The notes: a model not told the origin generated them from the sequence alone. Numbered from the stretch's first letter, positions 36,430-49,284 are shown. The stretch: DNA of 64,000 nt from Sisyra terminalis (GCA_958496175.1 OY292278.1:30132001-30196000); one strand, 5' to 3'. Translations and numbers: made by a program.

Positions 36430-38690
36430 ATGAAGTGGTAAGTTCATTAATTAAATCAGTAGTTGTGTTTTTTAAACGAAATACATTGAATTTTCTTCGT
36501 AGAAAACTTTTTTCGTGAAATGAAGGGTGGAAAAAGCAAATTTTCAGGAAGGACTAAAGTAATTTAAATTAAACTTGGTTTTGCTTATTTTAGAGGGTTA
36601 ATTAGTTAATAAGAACGGTACATATACCACAGTAATTATTTTCTGAAAAGTTTTCTCTGTGAAAATTCATTTTAAAACAAGATACTTTATTTCATATTTA
36701 CACTATATATATGCTAAACTTATCTGAAATATTAAAAAAGCTAATTTATTTCTTCCAAGACTACAAAAAATGTGTACACTTGTGAAAGTATATACCTACA
36801 TTTGGTTTGGTTTGAAGTTTCACTGAAACAAAAAGAAAAACTTTGGTGGGCAATAATTAATACTTGCAAGAAAATTTATTCAGTTTTAAAAGTTTTTTTG
36901 GTCGATTGTAATTGGAAAGGAACAGAGATACCCTCCACTAAACACAGAACTCAATTACATTTTTAATTTCAAATTTTTCGACTCAAATCCCCAATATGAT
37001 CGGAAAGTTTTTTCATTACACTTTCTTCCCACTCACCGACCTCTTTTGCAAACTTACCAAAACTCATTATTTGCTACATCGAATTTTCTAGATAATACAG
37101 AAAAACAAACGCTCAAGGTACCTCAATCGAAATAATCCAAAAGAAGGAAAACACCAATTCACTACTGGATCACTATTTGCTGGATATAAATTTTCATTCT
37201 TAGGAAAACGCAATAAAAAAACCGTTTGAGTTAAATGAAATTTGACCGAATGATACGGTTTTCGTCGTTTATTTTTTTGCTTTATTGGAGCAATAAATTT
37301 TTTGAACAGTTAACGTCTTTTTTATAATTTAAATAGAACGCAATTCGATTTGTCTTGAATTTGTTTAAATTGAGTAGGAAAAAGTAATTTCTTTTTATGT
37401 GAGTAGAAAAAAATCATTAATTTATAATTACATTATATGTTCAATCGTTTTATACTTGATTAGTTTCATTGTTACTTATATAGACGCCACTCATTGATTT
37501 AATAGTTATTTTAAAAAAGAATCAAATTACTAATAAGTTCCAATAATAAACATTATTCCACTTCGCTTTCAGCAACTTTATACTTTCATCTAGAAAAAAA
37601 TATAATTATTAACTACATTTACGGCAATAAGAAGATTTTTAATAGACTGAAATTAAGTATTGCGTAATGATTTGATATGGCTTTTATAATTATTTAAATT
37701 TATTCAAGAATACATTTTCTATGATTAGCGATTGTAATTTGTAATGGGCAGATTTATCGTATAAATTGTGCTCATTTTAAGAGATGACAACGTAGAACTA
37801 ATTTTTGAAATGTAGGCGGATGATTTGCATTAGCTGATTAGCATGCATTTTGTAAACGACTTTTGTCACTTTAATCATTATTAATGCATTGAACATAATA
37901 AGTGCAGTCAGAAGCATATGAATGCACTTTTGAAATGGAAAACCGAAACTTGTGGGTTCCATCATATTATAATGTAGGTATGGCAGTATTGAATTCAGAT
38001 TCTTTATTTATAGCATTTATCTTTCTTTTTATATAAAGAAGGTCAGAAATAAAATTGCACATTGTATACTTTCCAATATTAGATATGCAATAAATTGCCA
38101 AGCAATGTATATTTTTTTCCTAAATAAAACATAGGAAAAACATTTAAGGGATATTAATTATTAAAAATGGTAGCATTCATTAGTTTTCCATCTGTTTTGC
38201 TTCAGACTAACATATATTCTATATATAATTGAAATCGCAGAATATATTGTTTTCATTTTTAATCTATACTAGGGGATTTTTCAACCTTTTGTCCTATATG
38301 GTTAAGATAAACTTTGGCCTATTCCGTTTTAGAGTTTCCCGTCTTCAGTATCAAATTGTTGCCATGTGAGGCGAGTATGGATTCCACATTAGGAAAAACT
38401 GATGATTAAACATTAATTTTTTTTTCTTAATCTTGGGTTTCAACTGAAGAACAACTGGGACATTTTAAATGAAATTTGATATTAATATATGACCAAGACA
38501 TTACTTTGACTATATATAACGAAGGATATCATAAAAGTAATGAAAATTATCTCAAAAACAGTACTGAACAAGGATCAGGAAATATGTCTGTATTTCATCG
38601 ACTAGCAGAAGACTACTGCTTGAGACAATTGAAAAAAAACTGATAGGTATCCTTCGAAAAATTAGCGTTATCAGGAGATATTAGATATTA
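36430..38690. other. Intron DNA, gene-free
   Basis: AT-rich intron sequence; the 64-codon frame at 36772-36966 has no recognisable family. No element ends identified. Confidence 0.5.
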
Positions 38691-38989
38691 AAAGGAAAGG
38701 CCGATTAAACCTTCCATCTGTAAATGGAACAGAAAACTAATACCGGCTACAGACTGATACGAGAAGTCTCACCGAAAAGTTTTACCTAGATATTGCGGGA
38801 GAATCGAGAAGGCATTCACATTCATGGAACCTTCTCGTTAGTATACTGGATGTCTCCCGAGGAACCTTTTAGAGGAGGCAAAAAAAAACCGACTCCTATC
38901 GGAGAACAGGCTAGCACGAAATCGAAATGACGAGAATATGATCATATTCACGCTTCTCGGGTGTTCGGAGGTTCTCAGCGTGAATCTGT

Positions 38990-40430
38990 AGCCGGTATAA
39001 GACTCCTGTAAAGAGAAAAGGCGCCCAATACACAAAGATTGGAAGAGGTTTTCGTATGGAGCAAAGTTTCGGTCTATTTCTCACTTTTTTTAATATGTAC
39101 GTGAAATAGTTGATAGTAGAAACCCTGGAAAAATTTGAAAACTTTATAATGGGTGAACTAACCGTTGCAGTCGTCAAATATACTGATGATATGTTACTGT
39201 GAAATAAAGTGAAAGGAAAATTTTAAAATTGGTTAAAACGTTAAATTCCCAACCGAAAATTACTTTGTGATTGCCCAATCTAAACATGGAGTCTTATTGA
39301 ATTCCAATAGGACATACTCAATAGAGAAATTCCAAGTAAGGTTCAGATTTAGAAACAGGGTCCTATTTATTTTATTTTATTTAACTAGGGATATTCATTG
39401 TGAAAAAAAAACGCTTGTTAGGTTTTTTCTGATTTTTGTTTTGTGTATGACCTAAGTATAAAACCTCATCTTGGAAAAGAAAAATTATTTTCAGTTTTTC
39501 TCAATTGAATACCAGATTGAACTTGAGAGAGTAAACCTAGAAATCTAGGGAAATCCGATAAAAAATTAAAAAAGATTGTTACTGAAACGGATAAACAAAA
39601 TTATCAATAAAAAAAATATTTTTAATTAACGTTAACTTATTTGTTGTCTCAGAAGTTTCTATATTAGATTCTGGATACGAATAATTTTAATGGATCTTAT
39701 TGCGATTTCCCTATTAGGGTGTAACTGTAATAGCATAGTATTTGACATTACATTACAATTTTGAATCCCTCTAGAGAATCCTAGTTGGGGACCAACAAAA
39801 CCAACCTTAAAATTTCTAGTCGAAGTATCGTCAGAGAAATTTACAGAATGAATATTCATATTGGAAAGTCAAAAGTCTTAAGGATATCGAAGAATGGAAT
39901 GTTTCTTCGATTAACGCGAAAAACATCGTGTTAAAAACGTGGCAAACGTGTGATTTTAATATTTAGGAAGTATTCTTACTAAAAATAATCTCACTAAATC
40001 TATCTATACCTATATAACTATTGCAATTAAAAAGCGTCAAACTATGGCAAAAATCACGTTTAACAGCGAGAAAAATCTATTTATTGGAATGATAGAGCTT
40101 TAACTTTGGAAGGAGTTGCTAAAATGGTATATGTGGAGAGAAGCATTATATGAACCACACACCTGGATCCTAAGAAAACAAGAAAGGCAGTATCTGGAAA
40201 GCTTTGAAATAAGGTGCTGTAGATGAATGAACGGTTTGAGTCACAAACGTGAAAATATTGAGAAGAGTGAACGAAGAAAGTACCTACTATCATTGATATG
40301 GTGACAAGTAGAAAAGCTATCGAAACAGATCACTTTCTAAAATCAAAAAGATTCATACGTGATTTTGTAGAAGGAAAACTGGATAGCTTCAAGAAAATAG
40401 GAAGCAGTCTACCCCAACTTGAAGGACCTC
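38990..40430 (+). mobile_element. Decayed non-LTR retrotransposon, RT C-terminal half
   Basis: The plus strand shows, through many stops and frameshifts, RT active-site region VAVVKYTDDML (YxDD box at 39179-39190), preceded by FNMYVK (RT 'LFN.Y' segment). Further on come an IAIKKRQTMAKITF stretch, then LLKWYMWREALYEPHTWILRK and QERQYLESFEIRCC, the standard 'LY..ETWTLRK..ERkLESFEmrc.R' segment, and MVTSRKAIETDHFLKSKRF in place of 'r..l.GHilRr'. Insect R1/RTE/Jockey-type LINEs carry this order. Short minus-strand frames here are shadows. Confidence 0.8.
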
Positions 40431-40439
40431 CCCAGGGAT

Positions 40440-40627
40440 ATACGACCCTGAACGGATGAATTCGAACACGCGGGAGTCCCTTTATTATTTTATTTAATCG
40501 AAAAAATCATTAAAAACCCTTCTTAAAGTATGATTATCGTATTTTGCATGTATGAGAAAAATTTTAGTGGAAAAAATTGCATCGATTTCAATATCTCAGG
40601 ACAACAAATGTGCGGGTATTAGCTAGT
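40440..40627 (+). mobile_element. Possible Helitron-like 3' end
   Basis: The sequence GTGCGGGTATTAGCTAGT ends in CTAGT at 40627, like the arthropod Helitron/Helentron 3' end consensus '...GCGGGTA.T.GCTAGT'. No left boundary or strong hairpin could be assigned. Confidence 0.35.
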
Positions 40628-40639
40628 TTAAATATAACT

Positions 40640-43600
40640 GTTTTTAATTCACCTTATCTTCGATATATAATTAAAATTAATATTTATTATAATAGAAATT
40701 CAAATTTGACAAATTCATTAAAAAATTCAACTGACAAGTAGTCAGGCTTGGTTTTCCCAAATTAGCAATAAAGGTTTTTGAATGAATCAATTGCCAAAAA
40801 TCTTTTAAAAGAGATAACTCTTAAAGAATACAATTCAGTAGTTCAATATGGTTACCAATTTTTGGATATCAAAAAATTTAAATTTTAGATTTTGTTAGAT
40901 TTATGTTTTCTATACTACAATTTTATCAAGCCTCAAAATTTCATAAAAAGCAAAGAAACATTAAATTTACATTTCTCCAGCTTTTATAATTTAGCATATT
41001 TTGGCGATTATATGCATAGTTTTGTTTTTAATTGTAGATAGAAGTTTTATATCGCATCATTAATGTGTCGTCTACGATGTCTCAACTCCAGCTTACACCA
41101 CTTAAAAACGTCTGAATGTTTTATAATAGAACAAAGAAAATGATATCTTCATGTTCATTTTTTAGATTCGGTTATCGTTTATCGTAAAAATAAAATTTAG
41201 AAAACTTTTTGAAGCCCGAAAAGTACAAAGAATGCCGCTAGTCTCAAATATAATTAGATACTTTATATTGTCTTCTTTTGGGAAAAGACGAGAAGTTTCA
41301 CTTGTGGTTGCTGCGGTTTTCTTTGAATACTCTCAAGTCTACATCATCAAATATTTTTTTAAACACGTTTTGTTCAAATCAGTAACAGTACAATTGGCAA
41401 AACAAAAAACTTTAAAAGAGATTTTAAAGGTTCCAATTTCAGCGAAAATAGTTCACCTAAAATGTTATTTAATCTCTGCCAAATATGTGTTTGTTTGATT
41501 AAAAGTTCGCATTTAGCACGCACGTTTCCATCCGTATTTTCCCTAATATTTCTCTCGGGAGTTTCGCAGCCGTTCTAACGATCCCGACTCCCGAGCTTTG
41601 TACTTTATTCAAGTTCAATGTCAATGGGAACGGCAGTGTTTTTCACCGAGTTTCCTGCGTCTGATTGAAATCAATAGGCTTGCGTTATATTCATGCGTTC
41701 AAATATTTAAAGCTTAATAAGTTAAAGGTACGAAAGTAACGAAGTGAAAAAATCTTGACAATTTTTTTTTCAATTTAATTATCGAATAAAAATAATTTAC
41801 TTTCTTGACTTTTCAGATTACGAAATTAAAGTATCGTTTAATTACGTAAAATTATTCAATTTACAATACTAAGCATTTCCATCGCGTCAATGAATGGATT
41901 TATTCATCAAATTAATTTTTTAAGTACATAAAATATACAATCGAAGCATTAAACACGAAATGTAGTGTGTATATTAACTCATCATATTATATTCGAATAA
42001 ATAAAATTAGAGATAGGAAAAATTAAACATCGAGTCCAAATAGGCGTGGTGGATTGTTTTAATATAACATTTTAGAATTTAATTTATTTGATGTTTATTT
42101 GAACATTTAGGTCATGTTTTAATGTAGTTTTTTATTTGGTTAACACATGAAATTTTAATGAAAATTGATATGTTTTTAAGGAAATAATATTTTCATGATG
42201 TTTGAAATTCAATAGTTAAATATAAATTTAGAGGAAAACAAAAATGTTGACTAGATAATTTCATTTAAAACAAAAACTCAAAATAGATAATACAAATTGA
42301 ATCATGGTATCTTGTAAAATAAAAGTTATAATTCATATTTATAATGATTTGCCTTTTAAACAAGAATGGAACATGCTATCATGTTTCTATTTTCAGCCAT
42401 TGTACATCAAAATTTCCAACAGTATTGTACACATACTTCCAAGGATTCATCGGGTTTCAATTCATTTGCTATTTGAAATGTAAACTTTTTTTTACTCATA
42501 TCAACATATGTGAGTTAAAAAGAGGCGACGAATCCTTTCCGAATGGAAATCGAATGGCAAACCTATAAGTGAGAAACAAGCCTTACGCTTATCAATTCAT
42601 CTGCTTGATTTTTTGTGGCAATTGTGTATATTTTCCTCCTTATATACAATATATAGACTATGTACTTTTAAATTGTCTAGTTTAAAATTATCTTATCAAT
42701 TTCTATATAATATTATATATTCTTTAAGAACAGAAATATTTTTGAAACTTGTATCTGTTTTAAGTCATATTTCACCTTAAAATCGATTTTATCGATCTTG
42801 ATGATATTTTTATTTATCCAAAACTGAATAATTCACAGATTATAATACTTATCTATATTTAGTATGTTAATAATAAAGACTGTCAATTTACATAATCCTG
42901 TGGAATGTCATCAGATTTTTTTTTAAAATAACTGAACAGTTACAATGGATTTTTATTTCAAGTTACAGTTCATTAGATATGCCTTTGTAAAGGTGTTAAA
43001 ATCGTGTGTTTTTAGATATTTGTAAGAAGAATAGATCGTGATATCCTCGTATATCACGACAAAAGAATAAATCGAATACATACGAATATATATAAGGAAA
43101 GTCTTAAAAAAATATTTACCTGGTATATGCGTCACGCAGATGAAGTTGCGGGTATAAACGAGTTTTCATTCTCAATTCAAAACGATTCGTATTTTATCGT
43201 ACAACATTCAATCTTTTTCCACTTTCTTTTGTAGGTATCCCTGTGTATATAAATATATCCTACATCTGCCGTAAAATATTCGAATTTTGTCACATTATTC
43301 ATCTTTAGAGTCTTCACCAAAAGAAAGATCTTTCTTTTTGTTGCATTGAAAGCAATAATCTGCGTATCCCATATTTATTTTATAAGTGGTTAAATCGTCA
43401 CGCCAAATTTTATATTCAAGTACATTCTCTTGGTCGATTTGCACGGTGCTTTGAAATTGAATGAAACATTTTAAATATTTTCTCTTTGGGTCAAAGGTAT
43501 TATTTGAAACATTTAATTTATGATTATATTGTACGTTAAAAATAAGCTGATTCTAGTTAGCTTTTTTTTCAACAATAGAAAATATTATTTATAGTTCTTT

Positions 43601-45540
43601 TCTATAAACCTATTGAATTTGAAGAAGTTTTTTATATTAAACTACCTTATAATTATAATAAAACAGTTAAAATGAATGATGTTTTTCAATAATAAGCTAA
43701 ATTTATAATAGTTCAGTTTATTACCAAACAACGCAATATAGGTATAATGAATGTATGGAAGAACATAATAATTACTCGATGTATTGTCTAACTTAATAAC
43801 TCAAACAATGCATGGTTCAAAACTAATTCATCTTCTCTGATATGAATACCTTTAGTTATGAAAGAAGGGATGATATATGATTAACAAATGTAATTTATCA
43901 AATTGTTACGTTCCTATATGAAGTGATGACATGTTGTATTTAAATTTTATCATTTTATCAAACAAATTGATAAAAAAAGAACAATCATCATAAGTCATGA
44001 GGCAAGATCTTTCTTAACAAGCTCAATTGATCGTCTAAATGATAATATGAAGGAAATATATAATAACGAACTGTTCTTTTAACTAAATGTGTCACATAAA
44101 GAACATTATTTTTAATTTGGTTCAAGCAATTTGTCGAATAATAATGATATGATAAATATACGAAAATTCAGACTTACTAAGCAAAATTTGAGACGAAGAA
44201 TAATAAAACTTATTAACTAATTTTTGATTTTATAATGGCATGTTTTTTATTATCATGAAAAAAATAATGGTTATTAGTGGAACATTTTTACGACCAATAC
44301 CATTACTGCAACATACAAAATTTATTAAAACTCTCGTTTATTGAAGGAGTGAACTTGTACTCGTAATTTGTACTTATGATGTTTAGCAATAACGATTTAA
44401 ATTCTTAAATTTTATTATTAAATATGGACCCGAAACTATAGAAATTCGGAGAGATATTTTGTTGTAAAAAAGCTAGCAGATCTATAAACAATATAAATGT
44501 CTATGACTAATATGGCCGATTCTTAATAGCGTTGTACTGAACCCTTTTTTTCCATACAGTTTACCAGGAAGAAGTTTGAAGAGCCTCAAAACTGCAGCCT
44601 TAAGCTAATTGTGTTCCCGATGCTCCTATTTCACCTACTGTAGGTCTAGCATATTTGAAAAAAAAATCAATATTTGTATGTGATAATATAGTTAGATGGG
44701 TTTTTGGTTACTAAAAATGTTTGAATGCTTAAAAAGTTCATATTTTTTTAAAAAAATACAATAAAAATACTATGTTTATACAATTCTTTAGAAAATAATT
44801 TACGAACGTAATATTTCAGACGATCAAAATCAAACTAATGTCATTAAACAACGTCGTTGTGCTGCTAAAAGTCAAATCTATGTTGTTGAGCTTTTCCAGT
44901 CGAGCTTATACATGATATAGCTACTGATCATGCGCTGAATGTTGTACGAGAATATGTCCACCAATGAGCGTCAATAGCGAATATTTTGCACTTCCTTTAC
45001 TAAATTGTTTGGCAAATTTGTTAACCCAACCTACGTTGGATTAATTTAATGATTAAAGACGTTGTGACGTAGCTGCTGAATTAGTTAATTTGAATTAATT
45101 TATTTTGCATAAAGTTTGTGCGCAATAGATTTTACTTAATTTAAATGGTAAATACTTTCCTTTAAATCGTTGCAATCAAGTAGGGCAGGTGCGGATACCG
45201 AGGGATAACATTGTATGCAATTTCTTCCGCTCGGGCTCATAAGTGAAATACTTTATTTAAATCAATTAGTAAATTTTGAAATAATCAAAACTACTGACTC
45301 CTAAAATCATTAGTTAATTGTATGTTTTATATAAAAGACATATTAATATTTCATCTAATTATTGGTCTAGAACAAATTTTATGAAAAGGTAGAAATATGA
45401 AAAAACACAAAATTCCATCCCTTGAAGAAAATTTTGTTGATATTGTATATATTTTATGTATAAATTTGAAACATCCACCAGTATAATTTAGGTATAGTTA
45501 TATATTGTTGTTAGAAACAGAAATGATTCACACAAAGATG
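40640..45540. other. Intron DNA, gene-free apart from one GC islet
   Basis: AT-rich. The only notable structure is the GC-rich islet at 41500-41690, listed separately. Short open frames (41232, 42344, 42953) have no family resemblance. Confidence 0.5.
41500..41690. promoter_or_regulatory. GC-rich islet with a strong inverted repeat, possible regulatory site
   Basis: Within very AT-rich intron, about 190 bp is richer in GC and CpG and contains the perfect 9-bp inverted repeat CTCGGGAGT (41554-41562) / ACTCCCGAG (41587-41595) with a 24-nt loop. It sits 5.4 kb before the first conserved tensin exon, whose in-frame ATG (47127) could serve a short isoform. An alternative promoter, first exon or enhancer is possible; this is inference from composition alone. 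Confidence 0.25.
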
Positions 45541-45553
45541 GAATGTTTTACTA

Positions 45554-46418
45554 CAGGGATGGGCAAACTTAATACTGATATAATCGAAAACAATTTTTCT
45601 TATTTACACGCAATCGACTTCGAAAAATGGGTTCAATTAAAACAAATACATATTTAAGGGGTTACATGGGTTTAGTCGGGGAAAAAAAGGATAATTTTCA
45701 AAAAAAAATCTATATAAAAATAAACTATATTATTAAAACTTTTTACTATCTTAAGCCTACATATTTAACAAAGAATTTCTGAAATTTTCGTTGAAAATAA
45801 TTTAAAACTCCGTCATTGAGACGTCATTGCCAGTGACCCGTCAGAAAAAAGGTATGTTCGCGTTGACAGCAGAACTCATGGCAGGATCATCCGTGAAAAT
45901 AAGTGAAAAAAATATGTCTCTTAGTTGCGACCATTAAAAAAACCATTTAAAAAAAATCTTTATCCAGGTCCTTGTGAATTGTATCTCAAAGACCTGTGTA
46001 AAATTTCATCAAAATCGATTGAGTAATTCTCGAGAAATTTTGACAACCGACCATGAAAACACAGTTTCGAGAAAAACACGACAATAGACTGTTCCAAGGC
46101 TGTATCTCCAAAACTATTATTTGGATCAGCTTGAAAATTTAGGACAATATTCTAAGATATTGAAAAAATCAATTTGACCAAAAAAAATCGATTTTATGAG
46201 GCATGAATCCTATGTAACCACTTAAAGAGAGAATGAGTAGAGGGAAATATTAGAAGCGCTATTTGGAAATCAGTAATATCCGTTGTAGAATAGATGCGTG
46301 TTTTAATTTAAATTCAAGTTTAATTGTTAAAATTTTCGTTCACACTTTCAATTACGAGAATTGAAATTTACCTTAAAAAAAATCAAAATGCCTGCGATCG
46401 ACCGTTTGCCCTCCCCTG
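45554..46418 (+). mobile_element. hAT MITE copy A, interrupted by a piggyBac-like MITE
   Basis: Starts CAGGGATGGGCAAAC and ends GTTTGCCCTCCCCTG, the hAT 'CAGGGGTGGGCAAAC' terminal inverted repeat. Left part 45554-45657 and right part 46222-46418 together match copy B (46573-46836) in reverse orientation, e.g. AATCGACTTCGAAAAATGGG, ATATCCGTTGTAGAATAGATG and TGCCTGCGATCGACCGTTTG. The flanking octamers TTTTACTA and GTTTAACA match only partly. Confidence 0.88.
45658..46221. mobile_element. piggyBac-like MITE, 564 bp
   Basis: Flanked on both sides by TTAA (45654-45657, 46222-46225), the piggyBac target. Ends GGGGTTACATGGG and, reversed, GTGGTTACATAGG are inverted repeats with two mismatches. Non-coding interior includes CTCGAGAAATTTTGACAACC. 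Inserted into hAT MITE copy A, so younger than it. Confidence 0.87.
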
Positions 46419-46572
46419 GTTTAACAGTTTGGTTTACGTTGGTTTGGGAATTAAATTCGGTAATGGGAAAGTTTTATTTTTTACTTTTTGTTTTATTAAA
46501 ATGTGGATAAAGTAGTCATTAAATTGCAACTTTCCTAAAACCTTTTCAAACCAATGAGGTCAAATTCTAAAG

Positions 46573-46836
46573 CAGGGGTGGGCAAACGGTCGATCGCAGG
46601 CATTTTAAGTAATTTTTTAGGTAAATTTCAAATCTTTTAATTGAAAATGCGTACTTTTAAAATTGAACATGCATCTATTCTACAACGGATATTGCCGATT
46701 TCCAAATGGTACTTCTGATACTCATTCTCTCTATAAATTTGAATTGATTTTTAATTTAACCCGTTTTTCGAAGTCGATCACGTATAAATAAGAAAATTAC
46801 TGTGGATTATACGAGTATTAAGTTTACCCACCCCTA
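46573..46836 (-). mobile_element. hAT MITE copy B, 264 bp, opposite orientation to copy A
   Basis: Starts CAGGGGTGGGCAAACGGTCG and ends GTTTACCCACCCCTA; the octamers TTCTAAAG (46565-46572) and TTCTAGAG (46837-46844) are a target duplication with one difference, of the NTCTARAN kind used by many hATs. Uninterrupted relative of copy A. Confidence 0.92.
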
Positions 46837-47114
46837 TTCTAGAGCTTACAATTCTGCCTATGAAAAAGTTTTTTTTTTAATTTCCAAAAAAAAAACACCC
46901 TGTCGAATAAAGAGAAAAGTGAGGAAAGCAAAATATAAAAGCTTGATAAGTTTAACAAAATATTAATTTAAAACTTGATGAATTCAAGCGAATGGCTTTG
47001 GAACTTTTTTCTCATAAATTTTTGATTAATTTTAATTAGAATGAAGCCGAAACCGTAACGTTAATTTGCGATTGTCTAACATAATTCTGTTCTAATTAAA
47101 TCTCTTATTTACAG

Positions 47115-47306
47115 AATACGGCTGTAATGACATCACAACCCCGTTCGTCGTACAGAAACAATCGGAGCGAGGGGATGGATCTGAGTTATGTAACGGAGCG
47201 AATTATCGCTCTCTGGTTTCCGGGAGATGTGGCGCCTTCCACATACCGTCTAGGACAACGCCAGGCCGCCCATATGTTACATAACAAACATAGCGATAAT
47301 TACATG
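47115..47306 (+). CDS. Tensin exon: start of PTP-like domain
   Basis: Sixty-four codons after the acceptor TTATTTACAG. After a short Ser/Arg/Asn-rich lead the exon encodes MDLSYVTERIIALWFP, the signature opening of the tensin (and auxilin/GAK-related) PTEN-like phosphatase domain, then AAHMLHNKHSDNYM, matching the 'L..KH..NY' strand of tensins. It ends phase 0 at ATG before GTATTT. Tensin is a cytoplasmic adaptor at focal adhesions: its N-terminal half binds actin and carries the PTP-C2 unit, while C-terminal SH2 and PTB domains bind phosphotyrosine proteins and integrin tails. An in-frame ATG at 47127 could start a shorter isoform if a promoter lies in the upstream intron. Identification by family motifs is strong; the orthologue name (blistery in flies) is not assigned here. 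Confidence 0.93.
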
Positions 47307-47364
47307 GTATTTGATCGAAAAGATGTGTTCAAAACAAATGGGCTTATTTGCTTGGGATTTTCAG

Positions 47365-47537
47365 GTATTTAATTTATCGGAACCTAGACGAGCGACCCGG
47401 AACGAACATGAGCGTGTTAGGGAGGTTGGTTGGCCGGCGGATTTGGCGCCTCCATTAGAACGGCTTTGTAGCATTTGTAAAGATATCGATTCCTGGCTAT
47501 CGACTGATAAACAACGGATCGCTGTTCTGCATGCCAG
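47365..47537 (+). CDS. Tensin exon: PTP-like domain, WPD-loop region and start of P-loop
   Basis: Begins right after TTTTCAG with VFNLSEPR, the tensin 'LFNLSE' strand, followed by VGWPADLAPPLERLCSIC, which corresponds to the WPD loop and helix (FGWPDLHAPPL in vertebrate tensins), then SWLSTDKQRIAVLHA. The exon ends phase 2 inside the P-loop codon AG|G before GTATGG. The nucleophile position of the HCX5R motif is Ala (GCC, 47533-47535) rather than Cys, and the WPD aspartate position reads Ala followed by Asp. The preceding intron (47307-47364) is only 58 bp, and retaining it would end the protein at a TAA shortly after the junction. The following intron is 4.05 kb. Confidence 0.94.
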
Positions 47538-49284
47538 GTATGGGAAAGGAATTTGATAACTGCCCTTCTCTTCGTTTGTTCAGTTTCGCTTTTATTAGAA
47601 TTCGATGGATGTTATAAATATATAACTATTTATTAAACTAATGACAACGATAAAATAAACATAAAAGCACGTGTTGAAAATTTTGTCTCGATCTTAACCA
47701 GACTCGCCAGACAAATCATATTATTCGAAAAGAGTTAAATACATTCTAAAAATATCAAAGTTCTCCGGGTACATGAAACCATGCACGTGTCGTAAACATA
47801 GGTCCATATATACGAGCCGCAAATGACACATGACTACAACAGTTTTCTCCATGAAAAACCCTCAATTTTTCATTGGCTTAGCCCAAATGTTGTCCTAATC
47901 TTTACAGCAGGCTTTAGCATTTGATTTCGTTTGTCAAAAACTTAGCATTCCCTTGCCTTTCCTCCATATTAAAGCACACCTTTTTTTACGAGACGGAAAA
48001 GAAGATCACATTTTAGAACAGCTGAGACAGATATTATGACAAAATGCCGAGAACACAGCAACCCCCGTGTCATAATTTGCCACGTGCCACCAACAAGGGT
48101 TGTTTAGAAACCTTCGTCCTTAATATAAAATCCTGTTTCAAATTCATTTTAAGGGTATTTTTCATATTTCGTCACTTACATAAAATGTTTATAACTCCAA
48201 CTTTTTATTAGTAGTTCAACTAGGTTTCAAACTGTTACCCCTTGTACTTTTATATTCGCAGTGATGAATTCAAAATCAAATTTAAGTTGTTTTTTTTTCT
48301 TTGAAAAGCGGAAGTGCTAGAAATACCACAATTGATTGAAAAGTGAACAATAGACGATATTGAAAGTTGAATACTGAAAGGACCTGAAATAAGGGATGGG
48401 TGTATATTATTTTTGCAAGCCGCAATCATTTGTAATGCATTGGATTTGGCCTAGTCTATGTCAAAATTGTTTTCTAGACTTCCAGATGTGTTCCATTAGG
48501 CATATTTTTTTCAATAGATGAAATGTGATATTATTTATAAGTATTAGTGCAAAGGGTAACTAACGTTTATGTTCTCATACACTTCCCTTAACGTGGTCTT
48601 TTTAGTTCTCCGGTTTTATTGGCTAATTCAAAATTTGGAATAACCAACTCTGATTTTAAAATATCCTCCTAGTTTAGAAATGAAACGAAATTATGCAAAA
48701 CTTTGATTTTTTTTTTTTGAAAAAAGTACTCTGCTTTTTGTGGAGCCAAGTACTGTTTTTTATATATTTTTTCTTCATAAAATATATATTATTGAGTACA
48801 AAAATGTTTTTGACAAAACATTGTTTTAGCCAATTTTCATAAGTCTACTATAAATGGTAAATAATCGAGTTTTTCCGGTAACTTACTTAAATCTCACAGT
48901 TTTGAAGGTTTTAATTGTTTTACCTCAAATATTTTGTACTTTATTTTCTATTCCCAAGAAATTTTTATACTCAAGAAAGTAATTTTCAAGAAAATTTAAA
49001 TGTAAAATATGATAAAAAATAGCCTTTTACAATCACAACATCTTTAAATTCCAATGAAAAACTTATTTCCGAAAATATGTACATATTTCTGTAATAAAAG
49101 ATATAATTGTTTCTTTTTATTGATATCTAGTTAATATGTTAACACATAGTTAACATTAAAAAAAACTTTATTTGACCTGTATTGCAGATTTCATATCTAG
49201 AGTTCTAAATAACTAACTTCAATATGATAATAATCAAGTCATAAGTGTGTAAAAAATATTTAAAAGAGACGGGTAGTCTAATCT
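47538..49284. other. First part of the 4-kb tensin intron
   Basis: No element or gene recognised. 47760-48110 is somewhat richer in GC than its surroundings (ACCATGCACGTGTCG, AACACAGCAACCCCCGTGTC, TGCCACGTGCC) and could hold regulatory sequence, but nothing specific can be named. Confidence 0.45.

Noticed and set aside
46324..46515. 63-codon plus-strand frame
   Set aside because: Lies across the right end of hAT MITE copy A.
47307..47375. Reading through the short intron as coding
   Set aside because: Adds VFDRKDVFKTNG... and a stop, whereas splicing at 47306/47365 restores the conserved NY-x-VFNLSE sequence of tensins.
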